A DNA stretch of 64,000 bases from Bacteroidales bacterium. GTDB lineage: Bacteria > Bacteroidota > Bacteroidia > Bacteroidales > UBA932. A model generated the notes under the pieces. The model was not told the origin of the DNA, did not search any database, and saw nothing but the letters and a program-made list of their open reading frames with translations. Where the stretch lies: positions 51,896 to 115,895 of the forward strand of contig JAFZBQ010000002.1 in NCBI GenBank assembly GCA_017561665.1. Reading direction: 5' to 3'. Positions 7,437 to 15,017 of this stretch are shown one piece after another; within the stretch, counting starts at the first letter, position 1, and each line of letters begins with the position of its first letter. Position numbers and translations under genes: made by a program.

Positions 7437-8327
7437 TTATTCAATATAGTTGATGTAGTTGAATTTATCCACGTTGTACGGAATCCTGAAAGCAACGATT
7501 GTACCATTCCACCTCAAACCGTTAGGAAGAGAATAAAAACTGTCAAATTCTGGAGTTTTCAAATAGAAACAGCCACCGGAGAGCAGCAAATACTGCCCAC
7601 CCAGACCTTCTGTAAGCATTTTCTTAGAAGTATAGATACCATAACCTCGATTCGATGTTTCCGGAAGATTCTTGCTTGAGAAACCTCTGTTGGCAGCCTT
7701 AATGGCCTCAAGATCAGATTCAATCTCATTTCCAGGTATTCTCTGATAACTGCCCAGCAGAGAAACCCCTCGGTCTGCGATGCACAAATCAAGATAGCCT
7801 TTAGTAGGATACGCCTGTGCAAATATAAAGCCCCTGTCTGATTCAGAGTGCTCTGTTACATTATCCAACGTCTCTTCGACCAAATACTTCAATCCTATCG
7901 CTACATTAGAAGGAATATTCAACTGTCGAATAATTATACTCTCCACCACTGAAGATATTACATCTTTGTCATCATTATTCGTCTTTGCCGGAAAATTGAC
8001 TATTGGAATATATGTCCGACATATATAACCTTCCATTGTTGCCAGATACTCACTCTGCCTCATTCGATCCGGACGAATACCACCTCTTCCGAATCCAATA
8101 AGTTTAAGGTAATCAGTAGTATTCCTAAAAGAACAACGCTTGCCACATCCTGACAAGAAAACAATCAACGACAATGCAAAAACAGGTGAGATGAACTCCG
8201 TATGCGAGAAATCAATTACGAGCGAATCATCTTGAGACTTTGACACCCGCTGCATAATACGTACAACAGGAATAAGGCCGTTCATCAAACGGTCATCACT
8301 CACATTTATGTGATCATCTACAACCAT
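7437..8327 (-). CDS. STAS-like plus HATPase (GHKL) protein
   Basis: 296 residues. The N-terminal part (about 1-90) has a STAS-like pattern (LVIDFSHTEFISPVFALSL, about 36-54). The C-terminal part is a GHKL ATP-binding domain: N box EETLDNVTEHS (151-161), G1 box ADRGVS (184-189) and G2 box NRGYGIY (226-232). No histidine-kinase dimerisation domain or membrane segment is seen, so it resembles anti-sigma-factor kinases (SpoIIAB/RsbW type) or stand-alone GHKL proteins. It has its own promoter and Shine-Dalgarno sequence, and is followed by a STAS-like partner and a terminator. Target unknown; it could be a regulator or a phage-defence module. Confidence 0.8.
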   Translation of the reverse strand: MVVDDHINVSDDRLMNGLIPVVRIMQRVSKSQDDSLVIDFSHTEFISPVFALSLIVFLSGCGKRCSFRNTTDYLKLIGFGRGGIRPDRMRQSEYLATMEGYICRTYIPIVNFPAKTNNDDKDVISSVVESIIIRQLNIPSNVAIGLKYLVEETLDNVTEHSESDRGFIFAQAYPTKGYLDLCIADRGVSLLGSYQRIPGNEIESDLEAIKAANRGFSSKNLPETSNRGYGIYTSKKMLTEGLGGQYLLLSGGCFYLKTPEFDSFYSLPNGLRWNGTIVAFRIPYNVDKFNYINYIE

Positions 8328-8333
8328 AATATG

Positions 8334-8376
8334 CTCCTTTGCAAAAGTAGGAAATCAAAGCGAATAAAACCACAAC
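8334..8376 (-). promoter_or_regulatory. Promoter and ribosome binding site of the HATPase/STAS unit
   Basis: Minus-strand TACTTTTG (8342-8349) is an exact Bacteroidetes -7 box; a TTG about 23 bases upstream (8373-8375) could serve as the -33 element. AAGGAG (8334-8339) lies six bases before the ATG, a strong Shine-Dalgarno by Bacteroidetes standards. The leader would be only about ten bases long. Confidence 0.65.
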
Positions 8377-8417
8377 TTTACAGTCAATCTCTCATAGCTT
8401 AAGTCATTTTCCTTTCC

Positions 8418-8936
8418 TTACTCCTTCTCAAACGTCCCAACCAACATCTTTGTCAACCCCCACCCCGCGATGCAACTCACCGCATTGTGGATCAGGTCGT
8501 CGGTCTGGGCGACGCCGCGGAGGAAGATGTATTGCAGGACTTCGATGGAGAGGGAGCAGGCGACGCCGATGAGCAGCACCCAATACCACTTCAAAGATGG
8601 CGAGATGCCGGCCAGCAGGGCGCCGACAGGCAGAAAGAGCAAAAGATTAATAATGATGTCCCTGACAGCCTCAGTGTGCTTGCTATTCAAAAAATCAGTA
8701 TAAACCCAAAGTGGTTTTAAGTGCAGAAGATGCTTTGGTAATAGCGGCCGACAGACGACCGCCGCGCAAACCACCAGAAATAGATACTCAACCAGCAGCG
8801 CCCACAGCACGAACTTCTTTTTATTGGCGACCCGGCTACTGGACAATCCAGCCACTAACACTAAAGCCATGACAGCAAAAGCGATTAGCACTACCGATAA
8901 CGGTATCTCATAGGAAGGGGAAATGGTAAAAGACAT
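8418..8936 (-). CDS. VanZ-like membrane protein
   Basis: 172 residues, about five membrane segments. Motifs shared with the copies at 4338 and 18030: RDIIINLLLFLPVGALL, SLSIEVLQYIFLRG and TDDLIHNAVSCIAGW, the VanZ-like core. It begins one base inside the end of the WecA-like gene and is the last gene of that transcript block. Role in polysaccharide production unknown. Confidence 0.85.
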   Translation of the reverse strand: MSFTISPSYEIPLSVVLIAFAVMALVLVAGLSSSRVANKKKFVLWALLVEYLFLVVCAAVVCRPLLPKHLLHLKPLWVYTDFLNSKHTEAVRDIIINLLLFLPVGALLAGISPSLKWYWVLLIGVACSLSIEVLQYIFLRGVAQTDDLIHNAVSCIAGWGLTKMLVGTFEKE

Positions 8937-10003
8937 TACTTTGCTTCCAGCGACCTCAGATACTCCACGTGCAGGGGGTAGTACTTCTTCATGAACAGCA
9001 CATATGCCAGGGCCAGCAGCAGGCCGACGGCAAGCAGATATATCCAGTGCGCCTGCGGGGTGTCGGGGATCAGGTAGACCATGACCAGCGAGATGGCCAG
9101 CTGCAGGGCCATATAGATTAATGAAACCACCACGTGGCTCATACCAAGCTCGTTGGCCATTATCTGATAGGCGTGTTTGCGATGGGCCTGGCCCAGGGGC
9201 TCGTGCAGTTTAATGCGGTGGATAATGGTGCAGCAGCCGTCTATGCCGTAGACCAGCAGGAACGTCAGCCAGGTGATGTCGTGGGTCTTCATTATCAGGC
9301 AACCGATCAAAAACAGCACGATGAAGGCGATACCCACGCTGCCCACGTCGCCGGCGAAGCACTTGGCGCGGTTCTTCGGCCGGAAGTTGAAGATGCTGAA
9401 CACCAGCACGCTCAGGATAGCCACCACAATCAGCGACGGCTCAACAAAAGGTGCCGTCTCTTGCCCGGGCGCAAGTATATCATGCCCGGCCACAATTACG
9501 TCATGCCCGGCCAGACCGGGCATCCCATTTAAACACAGCAGCGGCACCAGCACGGCCAGACTATAGCCGGCGGTGATGCCGTTGATGCCGTCCATAAAAT
9601 TATAGACGTTGGTGGCGCCCACGCACACAATCAGGCCCAGCAACACCATCCACCACATATTCCAGTGCAGCATCCCTATCTGATGGAACACCATAAACAT
9701 AGCCGCAAACTGCGCCACCAGGCGCACGCCGTCGGGCAACGATTTGATGTCATCTATAAACGACACGCCCGCCGCCAGCGTCACCGCCGCCAGCGCCCAC
9801 GGATACTGGAACCCGAAGAACGCGCTCCACACCCACAGCCCTATGGTGAAGATGATCCCCCCGCCCCGCAGCACCACCTTGGTGTGCGAGCTACGCTCGT
9901 TAGGCTTGTCAATGATGTTGCAGCGGGAAGCGATGAAGAAATACAGCAACTCCGCAGCCAGAAGGATGGCGGCGATGATCAAGTATGTGAGCCAGATACT
10001 CAT
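8936..10003 (-). CDS. Polyprenyl-phosphate glycosyl-1-phosphate transferase (WecA/MraY family)
   Basis: 355 residues, about ten membrane segments. Family motifs: SFIDDIKSL (about 81-89, the catalytic DD), NVYNFMDGINGI (about 132-143), FAGDVGSVGIAF and a cytoplasmic HRIKLHEPLGQAHRKHAYQ loop. It would load the first sugar 1-phosphate (HexNAc or 6-deoxy-HexNAc type) onto undecaprenyl phosphate to start repeat-unit assembly. A palindromic repeat (9461-9524) adds about 20 residues (VIVAGHDILAPGQ and flanks) in a loop between two membrane segments, where homologues have few residues. The gene overlaps its neighbours by ATGA (upstream) and one base (downstream). With fnlABC and a WbuB-like transferase, FucNAc-type chemistry is plausible. 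Confidence 0.88.
   Translation of the reverse strand: MSIWLTYLIIAAILLAAELLYFFIASRCNIIDKPNERSSHTKVVLRGGGIIFTIGLWVWSAFFGFQYPWALAAVTLAAGVSFIDDIKSLPDGVRLVAQFAAMFMVFHQIGMLHWNMWWMVLLGLIVCVGATNVYNFMDGINGITAGYSLAVLVPLLCLNGMPGLAGHDVIVAGHDILAPGQETAPFVEPSLIVVAILSVLVFSIFNFRPKNRAKCFAGDVGSVGIAFIVLFLIGCLIMKTHDITWLTFLLVYGIDGCCTIIHRIKLHEPLGQAHRKHAYQIMANELGMSHVVVSLIYMALQLAISLVMVYLIPDTPQAHWIYLLAVGLLLALAYVLFMKKYYPLHVEYLRSLEAK
9461..9524. repeat. Dispersed palindromic repeat (one full unit and two arm fragments), in the wecA-like gene
   Basis: A full unit CGTCA-TGCCCGG-CCAGA-CCGGGCA-TC at 9499-9524, preceded by two half units with TGCCCGG-like arms at 9461-9490. It is translated in frame within a membrane-protein loop. 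Confidence 0.8.
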
Positions 10004-11073
10004 ATCTTAGGATTTTTATCGAATAGCACCCCCCTCACCTGAATCCACAACGCCTGGAGCCAGGTGATGTCGGTAAACAGACGATACTTCCAACGGGCGC
10101 GCCAGGTGTTGCCGGCGAGGGCGAGTTTGCCGCCGAGGCCGTGGACATCCTCGTGCACATCCAGTGGGGCCCAGATGTCGTCCAGCATCCGGCGGTCATT
10201 CTGCGAAAGATCGTCTTCGCCCAGCTCGCCCAGCAAGTAACGGCCAAGCTTAAAATAAGAATCATAAAACTTCCTAAAGCCAAACTCATCAATCATTGCG
10301 TCCAGCCCAGGCCAGTCAATCTCATCACGATGCCGACGGCTGAAAAGCATCCAGTCGAGCACGTGACGCCAATTCAGACCCTCGTGAAGGAAATGCGAGT
10401 ATGCGTGCTCAATCAAGAAAACAGCCGACATCATCACCGGCGGCCTATACAGCCACGTGCCTTCAAAACAATCCTCACCGCCGTCCTGCCTGAGCATTGC
10501 CTGCAGCCTTTTCTCAAGGGCAGCGAGCCTGTCATTGCCCCTAAACGGAATCAGGAACCTGTGGCTCTCAACCATCAAATCCTTAAGCCAAAACGTGCTG
10601 TTCTTATAATAATCGCTGTCCACTTCAAACCCCGCGGCTTTAATCAAGTCGTTACCAAGAGCCCAAGAATCAAAAACCCCACAGTCGGGCAGCAGGAAGC
10701 AGTCCATATCAGCACTCGCCCTGCGTTCCGGCTTCGGATAACATTCTGCCACCACTACTCCTTTCAACACATAAGTCCGGATGGCATTCTGATGGAACAG
10801 AGATGCCATTCTATTCATAGCCCTCCACTGGTTTGAATACTTATCCTCATCTTGCAGCGCCAGCCCTATCCACTCCATCATCTCAAACTTCTGCGGCCCA
10901 AAACCCGGAGGCAACATCGAAATGCCGTCTGTACAAACAGCGGCAAGCCCCTGCCCATCGGCGAGGTCCAGCAATGCGGTCCAGTCTATGCCTTCCGGCA
11001 GGGCCGCCTCTGACTCAACGCCAACGCCCAATCTGATAAGATGAAGAAGAAACGACTTATACTCTGGTTTCAC
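10000..11073 (-). CDS. Nucleotidyltransferase-family protein (NTP_transf_5 type)
   Basis: 357 residues. Two motifs mark the family: TYVLKGVVVAECYPKPERRASADMDCFLLP (about 108-137, in which A-D-M-D is the nucleotidyltransferase D-x-D) and the C-terminal HAYSHFLHEGLNWRHVLDWMLF. A second member is at 50098. Such proteins are common in Bacteroidetes capsule clusters but their reaction is unknown. It is coupled to the WecA-like gene by an ATGA overlap and lies four bases after a glycosyltransferase. It may modify a sugar or a carrier, which I cannot determine. Confidence 0.8.
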   Translation of the reverse strand: MKPEYKSFLLHLIRLGVGVESEAALPEGIDWTALLDLADGQGLAAVCTDGISMLPPGFGPQKFEMMEWIGLALQDEDKYSNQWRAMNRMASLFHQNAIRTYVLKGVVVAECYPKPERRASADMDCFLLPDCGVFDSWALGNDLIKAAGFEVDSDYYKNSTFWLKDLMVESHRFLIPFRGNDRLAALEKRLQAMLRQDGGEDCFEGTWLYRPPVMMSAVFLIEHAYSHFLHEGLNWRHVLDWMLFSRRHRDEIDWPGLDAMIDEFGFRKFYDSYFKLGRYLLGELGEDDLSQNDRRMLDDIWAPLDVHEDVHGLGGKLALAGNTWRARWKYRLFTDITWLQALWIQVRGVLFDKNPKI

Positions 11074-11077
11074 AACT

Positions 11078-12286
11078 CTATTCGATTTCCATCAACTCAT
11101 CCAACTTGCTCAAGCACTTGTCCTTGACAAAATGCTGCTGATAATACGCTGCAGCTTTTCGCCCCTTCTCCTCCAGGACCGCCTTATCCATCTGCGACAG
11201 CTCCACCGCCAGTCGGGCGAACCCTTCCGCATCGCCGGCCGCCAGCGTCCAGCCACAGTCCGCATCGCGGATCACCTCCGCCCCTTCGCCGTTCAGCACC
11301 GCCACGATGGGCTTCTCCGCAGCCATATAAGACGAAATCTTCGCCGGAGCATACAAGCGGAACAGCGGGTTGTCGCTCAGCGTCACCAGCATCACATCTG
11401 CCTGGGCGAAGAACCACGGCATCGTCTCTGCCGGGAAACGCCCCAACGTAAGCACCGTCTCCTCCAAGCCATTCTCCCTCACAAACTCACGCACCCAATC
11501 CAGCCTTCGGCCGTCGCCGACAATCACCCACTTGATCTCCTTATGCTCCTTCGTCAGCCGGGCCGCCTCCATCGTACACTCAAACCCGTGTGCCTCGCCC
11601 ACTGCCCCCGCAAACATCAGCTTGAAACCCTCCGGCAGCACCGGCAAGTTATCGTTAACGTCAGCGTTATGGTTAATGTCCGAATCACTCCACTGCGGAT
11701 AATACACAATCTTCTCCTTGTAATCCCCGTACTCAAGAATACTCCTCTCAAAACTCCTCGAACTGATCAAAATCTTATCCGAATGCCGATACTCGCTCTT
11801 CACAAAATGCCGGAAGAACCCCAGCACATACTTATTGTTGATTCCACCCGCAGCCGTCAAGCTCTCCGGCCACAAATCCAGCACCCAGGTATAGAGCGGC
11901 ACGCTCCGGAGCTTCTTATACAGCACCCCCGGAGCCGACATCATAACTGGAGAAAGCTGCTGCACAAACACACGGTCATACTTGTGGCCGATAGAGTGAA
12001 ACAGCATCCACACCCACGCCACCACCAGATAGCTGAAATAGTTCAGCATCAGCGACACCTTCCCGTTCCCGCGAGGCACTATCGGCAGCCGTGTAACCTT
12101 CACACCGTTCACCACCTCGTGCCGCTTCTTAAACAGCCCATACCCATCAAAGAACTTCCCCCTCGGGTAATTCGGCACCCCGCACACCGCATGCACCTCG
12201 TGTCCCTCCGCAGCCCAGTGGAAGGCGATGTCGTTACCCCTGAATACCTCGGGATAGAAATATTGGCAAACAAAAAGTATTTTCAT
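11078..12286 (-). CDS. Glycosyltransferase family 4, WbuB-like
   Basis: 402 residues. N-terminus LFVCQYFYPEVFRGNDIAF with GVPNYPRGKFFDGY (about 37-50) is the typical opening of the WbuB/WcaI-like GT4 group. The C-terminal donor site has LMFAGAVGEAHG, IVGDGRR and a final PAKISSYMAAEKPIVAVLNGEGAEVI with the conserved Glu-containing helix region. GT-B fold, cytoplasmic side of the membrane. WbuB in E. coli transfers L-fucosamine, and fnlABC for UDP-L-FucNAc is present in this window, so the donor may be UDP-L-FucNAc. That is inference. Its ATG overlaps the Caps_synth gene upstream. Confidence 0.85.
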   Translation of the reverse strand: MKILFVCQYFYPEVFRGNDIAFHWAAEGHEVHAVCGVPNYPRGKFFDGYGLFKKRHEVVNGVKVTRLPIVPRGNGKVSLMLNYFSYLVVAWVWMLFHSIGHKYDRVFVQQLSPVMMSAPGVLYKKLRSVPLYTWVLDLWPESLTAAGGINNKYVLGFFRHFVKSEYRHSDKILISSRSFERSILEYGDYKEKIVYYPQWSDSDINHNADVNDNLPVLPEGFKLMFAGAVGEAHGFECTMEAARLTKEHKEIKWVIVGDGRRLDWVREFVRENGLEETVLTLGRFPAETMPWFFAQADVMLVTLSDNPLFRLYAPAKISSYMAAEKPIVAVLNGEGAEVIRDADCGWTLAAGDAEGFARLAVELSQMDKAVLEEKGRKAAAYYQQHFVKDKCLSKLDELMEIE

Positions 12287-13278
12287 TCGATATTGTTCAG
12301 AATATATTCATAATACGTCCCCTCCACCTTGGCGGGCACTTTGTCTTTCATATACGTCAGTTTATGGAAACACACACGTTCCGTGAGCCGTTTCCATTTC
12401 GCTTCGTCGAACCGCTCGCCCCAGTGATGCACCAGTGCCAGACTTCGGGGAGCGTAGGCGTAGGGCATCGCTGCAATCTGCTCGGGGAACACTTCCCGCA
12501 GCATACCGAAGAACAGGTGGAACAGGTAATAGTTCAGCACACAGTCGTGCTCCCGCCAATAGGCGTAGAGCATATCCCGCAGCACCATCAGCACCTCGTT
12601 GTTCGTGCAGGCCGTGATGAACCAGTTCCCGATGCCACCCCACTCGCTGCTTCCCGGCTGCGTGTACTGGAACATAAACAGGTCCGTGTCCAAATAGTTA
12701 ACATTAGCGTTTTCGTTATCGTTATTGACGCCCGTGCAAAGCACCGTGCTGTCAATCCACGTCCCACCATATCTGATCAGCAGCTCCAGCCTCAGCAAGT
12801 CGGAGAAATGAGCCGGTGGAATCTGTTTCTTCTCCCTGCGGCGGATGATGTTGTCCGGCAGGTCGATATATTCCCGCCAGTTCTTCTCGTCGATGACCTT
12901 GACTTCATAACCATTAACTCTGAACCATTCACCGTGAACCAAACTGTTGTAGCACGCCTTCACCACTTCCGGTGCGTTCTCTATCCCTTGCAGCCAGCAG
13001 AACCAGATGATCTTGTTGCGTTTGTGCTCCAATGCGGAAGCCTCATTGCGGACTCGTTCCACAATCTCCTTCATCACTGGCCTGTATTCCTTGACCAGCA
13101 TCGGTTCCACCTTTCTCACTGTGTCCAGATAGACCTGCTTGTAGGTTTGTTTACTAAAGGGGTGCCGGAGTACCATCTTCGCTGCTGGCCATAAGAGTCC
13201 CATCTTGGCGTACTGGCGTACCAAGCGCAGGCCACCGAGTTGGGTGTAGCGGGTTTTGAGGAGGGGGAGGAGGCTCAT
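12283..13278 (-). CDS. Capsular polysaccharide synthesis glycosyltransferase (Caps_synth/GT32-like)
   Basis: 331 residues. Core motif HFSDLLRLELLIRYGGTWID (about 158-177) followed by STVLCTG is the Caps_synth signature; the GGTWID aspartate fills the role of the DxD motif. IIWFCWLQGIENAPEVV (about 89-105) is the conserved first strand. It is a homologue of the gene at 53825 with the same N-terminal LGGLRLV motif. It likely transfers one sugar of the repeat unit. First gene of the GC-richer block after the HEPN/RT insertion. Confidence 0.85.
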   Translation of the reverse strand: MSLLPLLKTRYTQLGGLRLVRQYAKMGLLWPAAKMVLRHPFSKQTYKQVYLDTVRKVEPMLVKEYRPVMKEIVERVRNEASALEHKRNKIIWFCWLQGIENAPEVVKACYNSLVHGEWFRVNGYEVKVIDEKNWREYIDLPDNIIRRREKKQIPPAHFSDLLRLELLIRYGGTWIDSTVLCTGVNNDNENANVNYLDTDLFMFQYTQPGSSEWGGIGNWFITACTNNEVLMVLRDMLYAYWREHDCVLNYYLFHLFFGMLREVFPEQIAAMPYAYAPRSLALVHHWGERFDEAKWKRLTERVCFHKLTYMKDKVPAKVEGTYYEYILNNIE

Positions 13279-13287
13279 AGTTCACAT

Positions 13288-14847
13288 TCATACCTTGTCA
13301 TCATCAGGGACAACCGTTATTTCCTGCGGGATAATCATTTGTCCTGCTGCCTTTATGGACTTCTTCTTATCATACTCAATATGGTTAACCATATTCACCA
13401 AGCAGAAGATCGCTTGACGAACAGTACGTATCAAGGACATAGCAATCTCATCAAAGTCAGCACGAGATATCTTCAACAAGAGGCCATTTTCATCAAATAC
13501 GCCATCATCAACAATCGCTATGGATCGGTGTTCCATTGCATTTCTCACAGCCTTTAACCGAATCGTGCCTTCGTTCTGAAGGAAATGCTCGTCTCCACCA
13601 TATATATCGTTACGAATGAATAGCAGGCCAGCTAAAGAATAATTGGACTCAAGACGTGTAATTTCCGTTCGAATAGTTCTTTTCTTCTTATCAGAATACC
13701 AAATATCCTTAAAACTGACACTATTCGGATTCAACCCTATTCCAAGGTACTCATTCAGTGAATATGCAATCTTATCCAGGATTGAATAAAGAGCCCGAAA
13801 AGCAGATTTCGCCACTTCTATGTGAAAAGAATAATTGGAATAATCACCATTGTCTGCCAGCCAAACGTTTTTGTCCGAGAAATGAGATGAGCCGGAACTC
13901 GTAAAATACTGGTAAAGCATATATCGAGCAGAAACATATTCCTGCTTAATCTCATTCAGCAAAGAGAACATCCTGTATCCAAATTTTGCATCATCTTTTG
14001 GAGAGAAAACCGCATTAAAATACAGGCTGTCTTCTTGAGACATTAGGGAATAGGGATTAATATCATTGTATGAGTTCAAGCGCAACCAGTGATCATTTAC
14101 CCATTTATTATACCGACCCTCCTCCGAACCTTCGTAACTGATATCCTTGTCCAATGCCAAATCAGGCGTTTCCCAATCTTTGATTTGATTATAGATGACT
14201 TTGGCAGAGTTCGTTGTTTCAGGTTTCTCTAAAAATGGGTTTAGTAGTCTTTTTGCATGTGCTAGTACAAATGGCTCAGTTCGTTTCTCATAATAACCAT
14301 GCGTGCTTGCCAGCGAGAAACCAATGTTGAATTGCCACATATAGTCCTCTTTGTTCAAATGGCCTGCTTGCAGCCAAAGATACTGAGCTTCTTGAAAGCG
14401 CCCGAAGTAATCATATAGAGCGCCTAGATGAACATCCGCCTGATATCTTGTCATTATGGCAGCAGGATACAACGCTATTATTCTTCTTTGCGACACCTCT
14501 GAGGCCAATCTCATTACAGACCGATAGCAGAAGACTTCTTCCCAAACCAGAGGGCTATTATAATCTGCCTTCTCAGGAGACGAAGTGAGACAACGCTTGG
14601 TATTTAAGGCGTGTCCAAGAACGTGGAATGACATCATCCTGTCGAATAGGTTCATTCCACCCTCTCTAATCCAAAGATTTACTTCATCAACAAGAGCATC
14701 CAGACAAGATAATTGCAACCTTCCAGCTTTCACGTCTTCGATCACTGTGCCATAATCTCGCAGTTTAAGACTCTTTTCCGTTATCTGCGACTCTTTTGTT
14801 GAGAAATCAAGTTCCTTGGTACTATCCATAATCGTCGTAAGATTCAT
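13288..14847 (-). CDS. HEPN-domain protein, LA2681-like
   Basis: 519 residues, cytoplasmic, no signal or membrane segment. The C-terminal half (about 300-490) carries RNAMEH (R435 to H440), which is the Rx4-6H catalytic motif of HEPN ribonucleases, in a helix-rich context that fits the LA2681-like HEPN group. The N-terminal part (about 60-210) has TPR-like helix pairs (for example ADVHLGALYDYFGRFQEAQYLWLQAG), as described for that group. It follows the reverse transcriptase-nitrilase gene in the same direction with a 170-base gap. It is AT-richer than the sugar genes beside it. An RNA-cutting toxin or effector is a reasonable inference, not shown. Family assignment is by motif reading. Confidence 0.75.
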   Translation of the reverse strand: MNLTTIMDSTKELDFSTKESQITEKSLKLRDYGTVIEDVKAGRLQLSCLDALVDEVNLWIREGGMNLFDRMMSFHVLGHALNTKRCLTSSPEKADYNSPLVWEEVFCYRSVMRLASEVSQRRIIALYPAAIMTRYQADVHLGALYDYFGRFQEAQYLWLQAGHLNKEDYMWQFNIGFSLASTHGYYEKRTEPFVLAHAKRLLNPFLEKPETTNSAKVIYNQIKDWETPDLALDKDISYEGSEEGRYNKWVNDHWLRLNSYNDINPYSLMSQEDSLYFNAVFSPKDDAKFGYRMFSLLNEIKQEYVSARYMLYQYFTSSGSSHFSDKNVWLADNGDYSNYSFHIEVAKSAFRALYSILDKIAYSLNEYLGIGLNPNSVSFKDIWYSDKKKRTIRTEITRLESNYSLAGLLFIRNDIYGGDEHFLQNEGTIRLKAVRNAMEHRSIAIVDDGVFDENGLLLKISRADFDEIAMSLIRTVRQAIFCLVNMVNHIEYDKKKSIKAAGQMIIPQEITVVPDDDKV

Positions 14848-15017
14848 TCAATCCATAAGCATAATAACGATGTTTAGGATTCTCGTTTCATCACCGCTCT
14901 CATCACCCCGAATACTATCCCACCGTCTACAATCCTACCCCTTCCACAAAGACCCAGGCAACGTTTGTGTCGAAGATGATGTTGGTCATATCAGAATAAC
15001 TCCGATGCTCGTTTCTT

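Noticed and set aside
11132-12313. A long plus-strand open frame (393 residues) opposite the WbuB-like gene.
   Set aside because: Rich in His, Arg and Leu with no family motif; it mirrors the codon pattern of the real minus-strand gene.
14927-14989. A short minus-strand frame after the RT gene with the start MTNIIFDTNVAWVF, similar to the start of PIN-domain toxins.
   Set aside because: Only 20 residues before a stop and no further PIN motifs. It may be a chance match or a tiny remnant.
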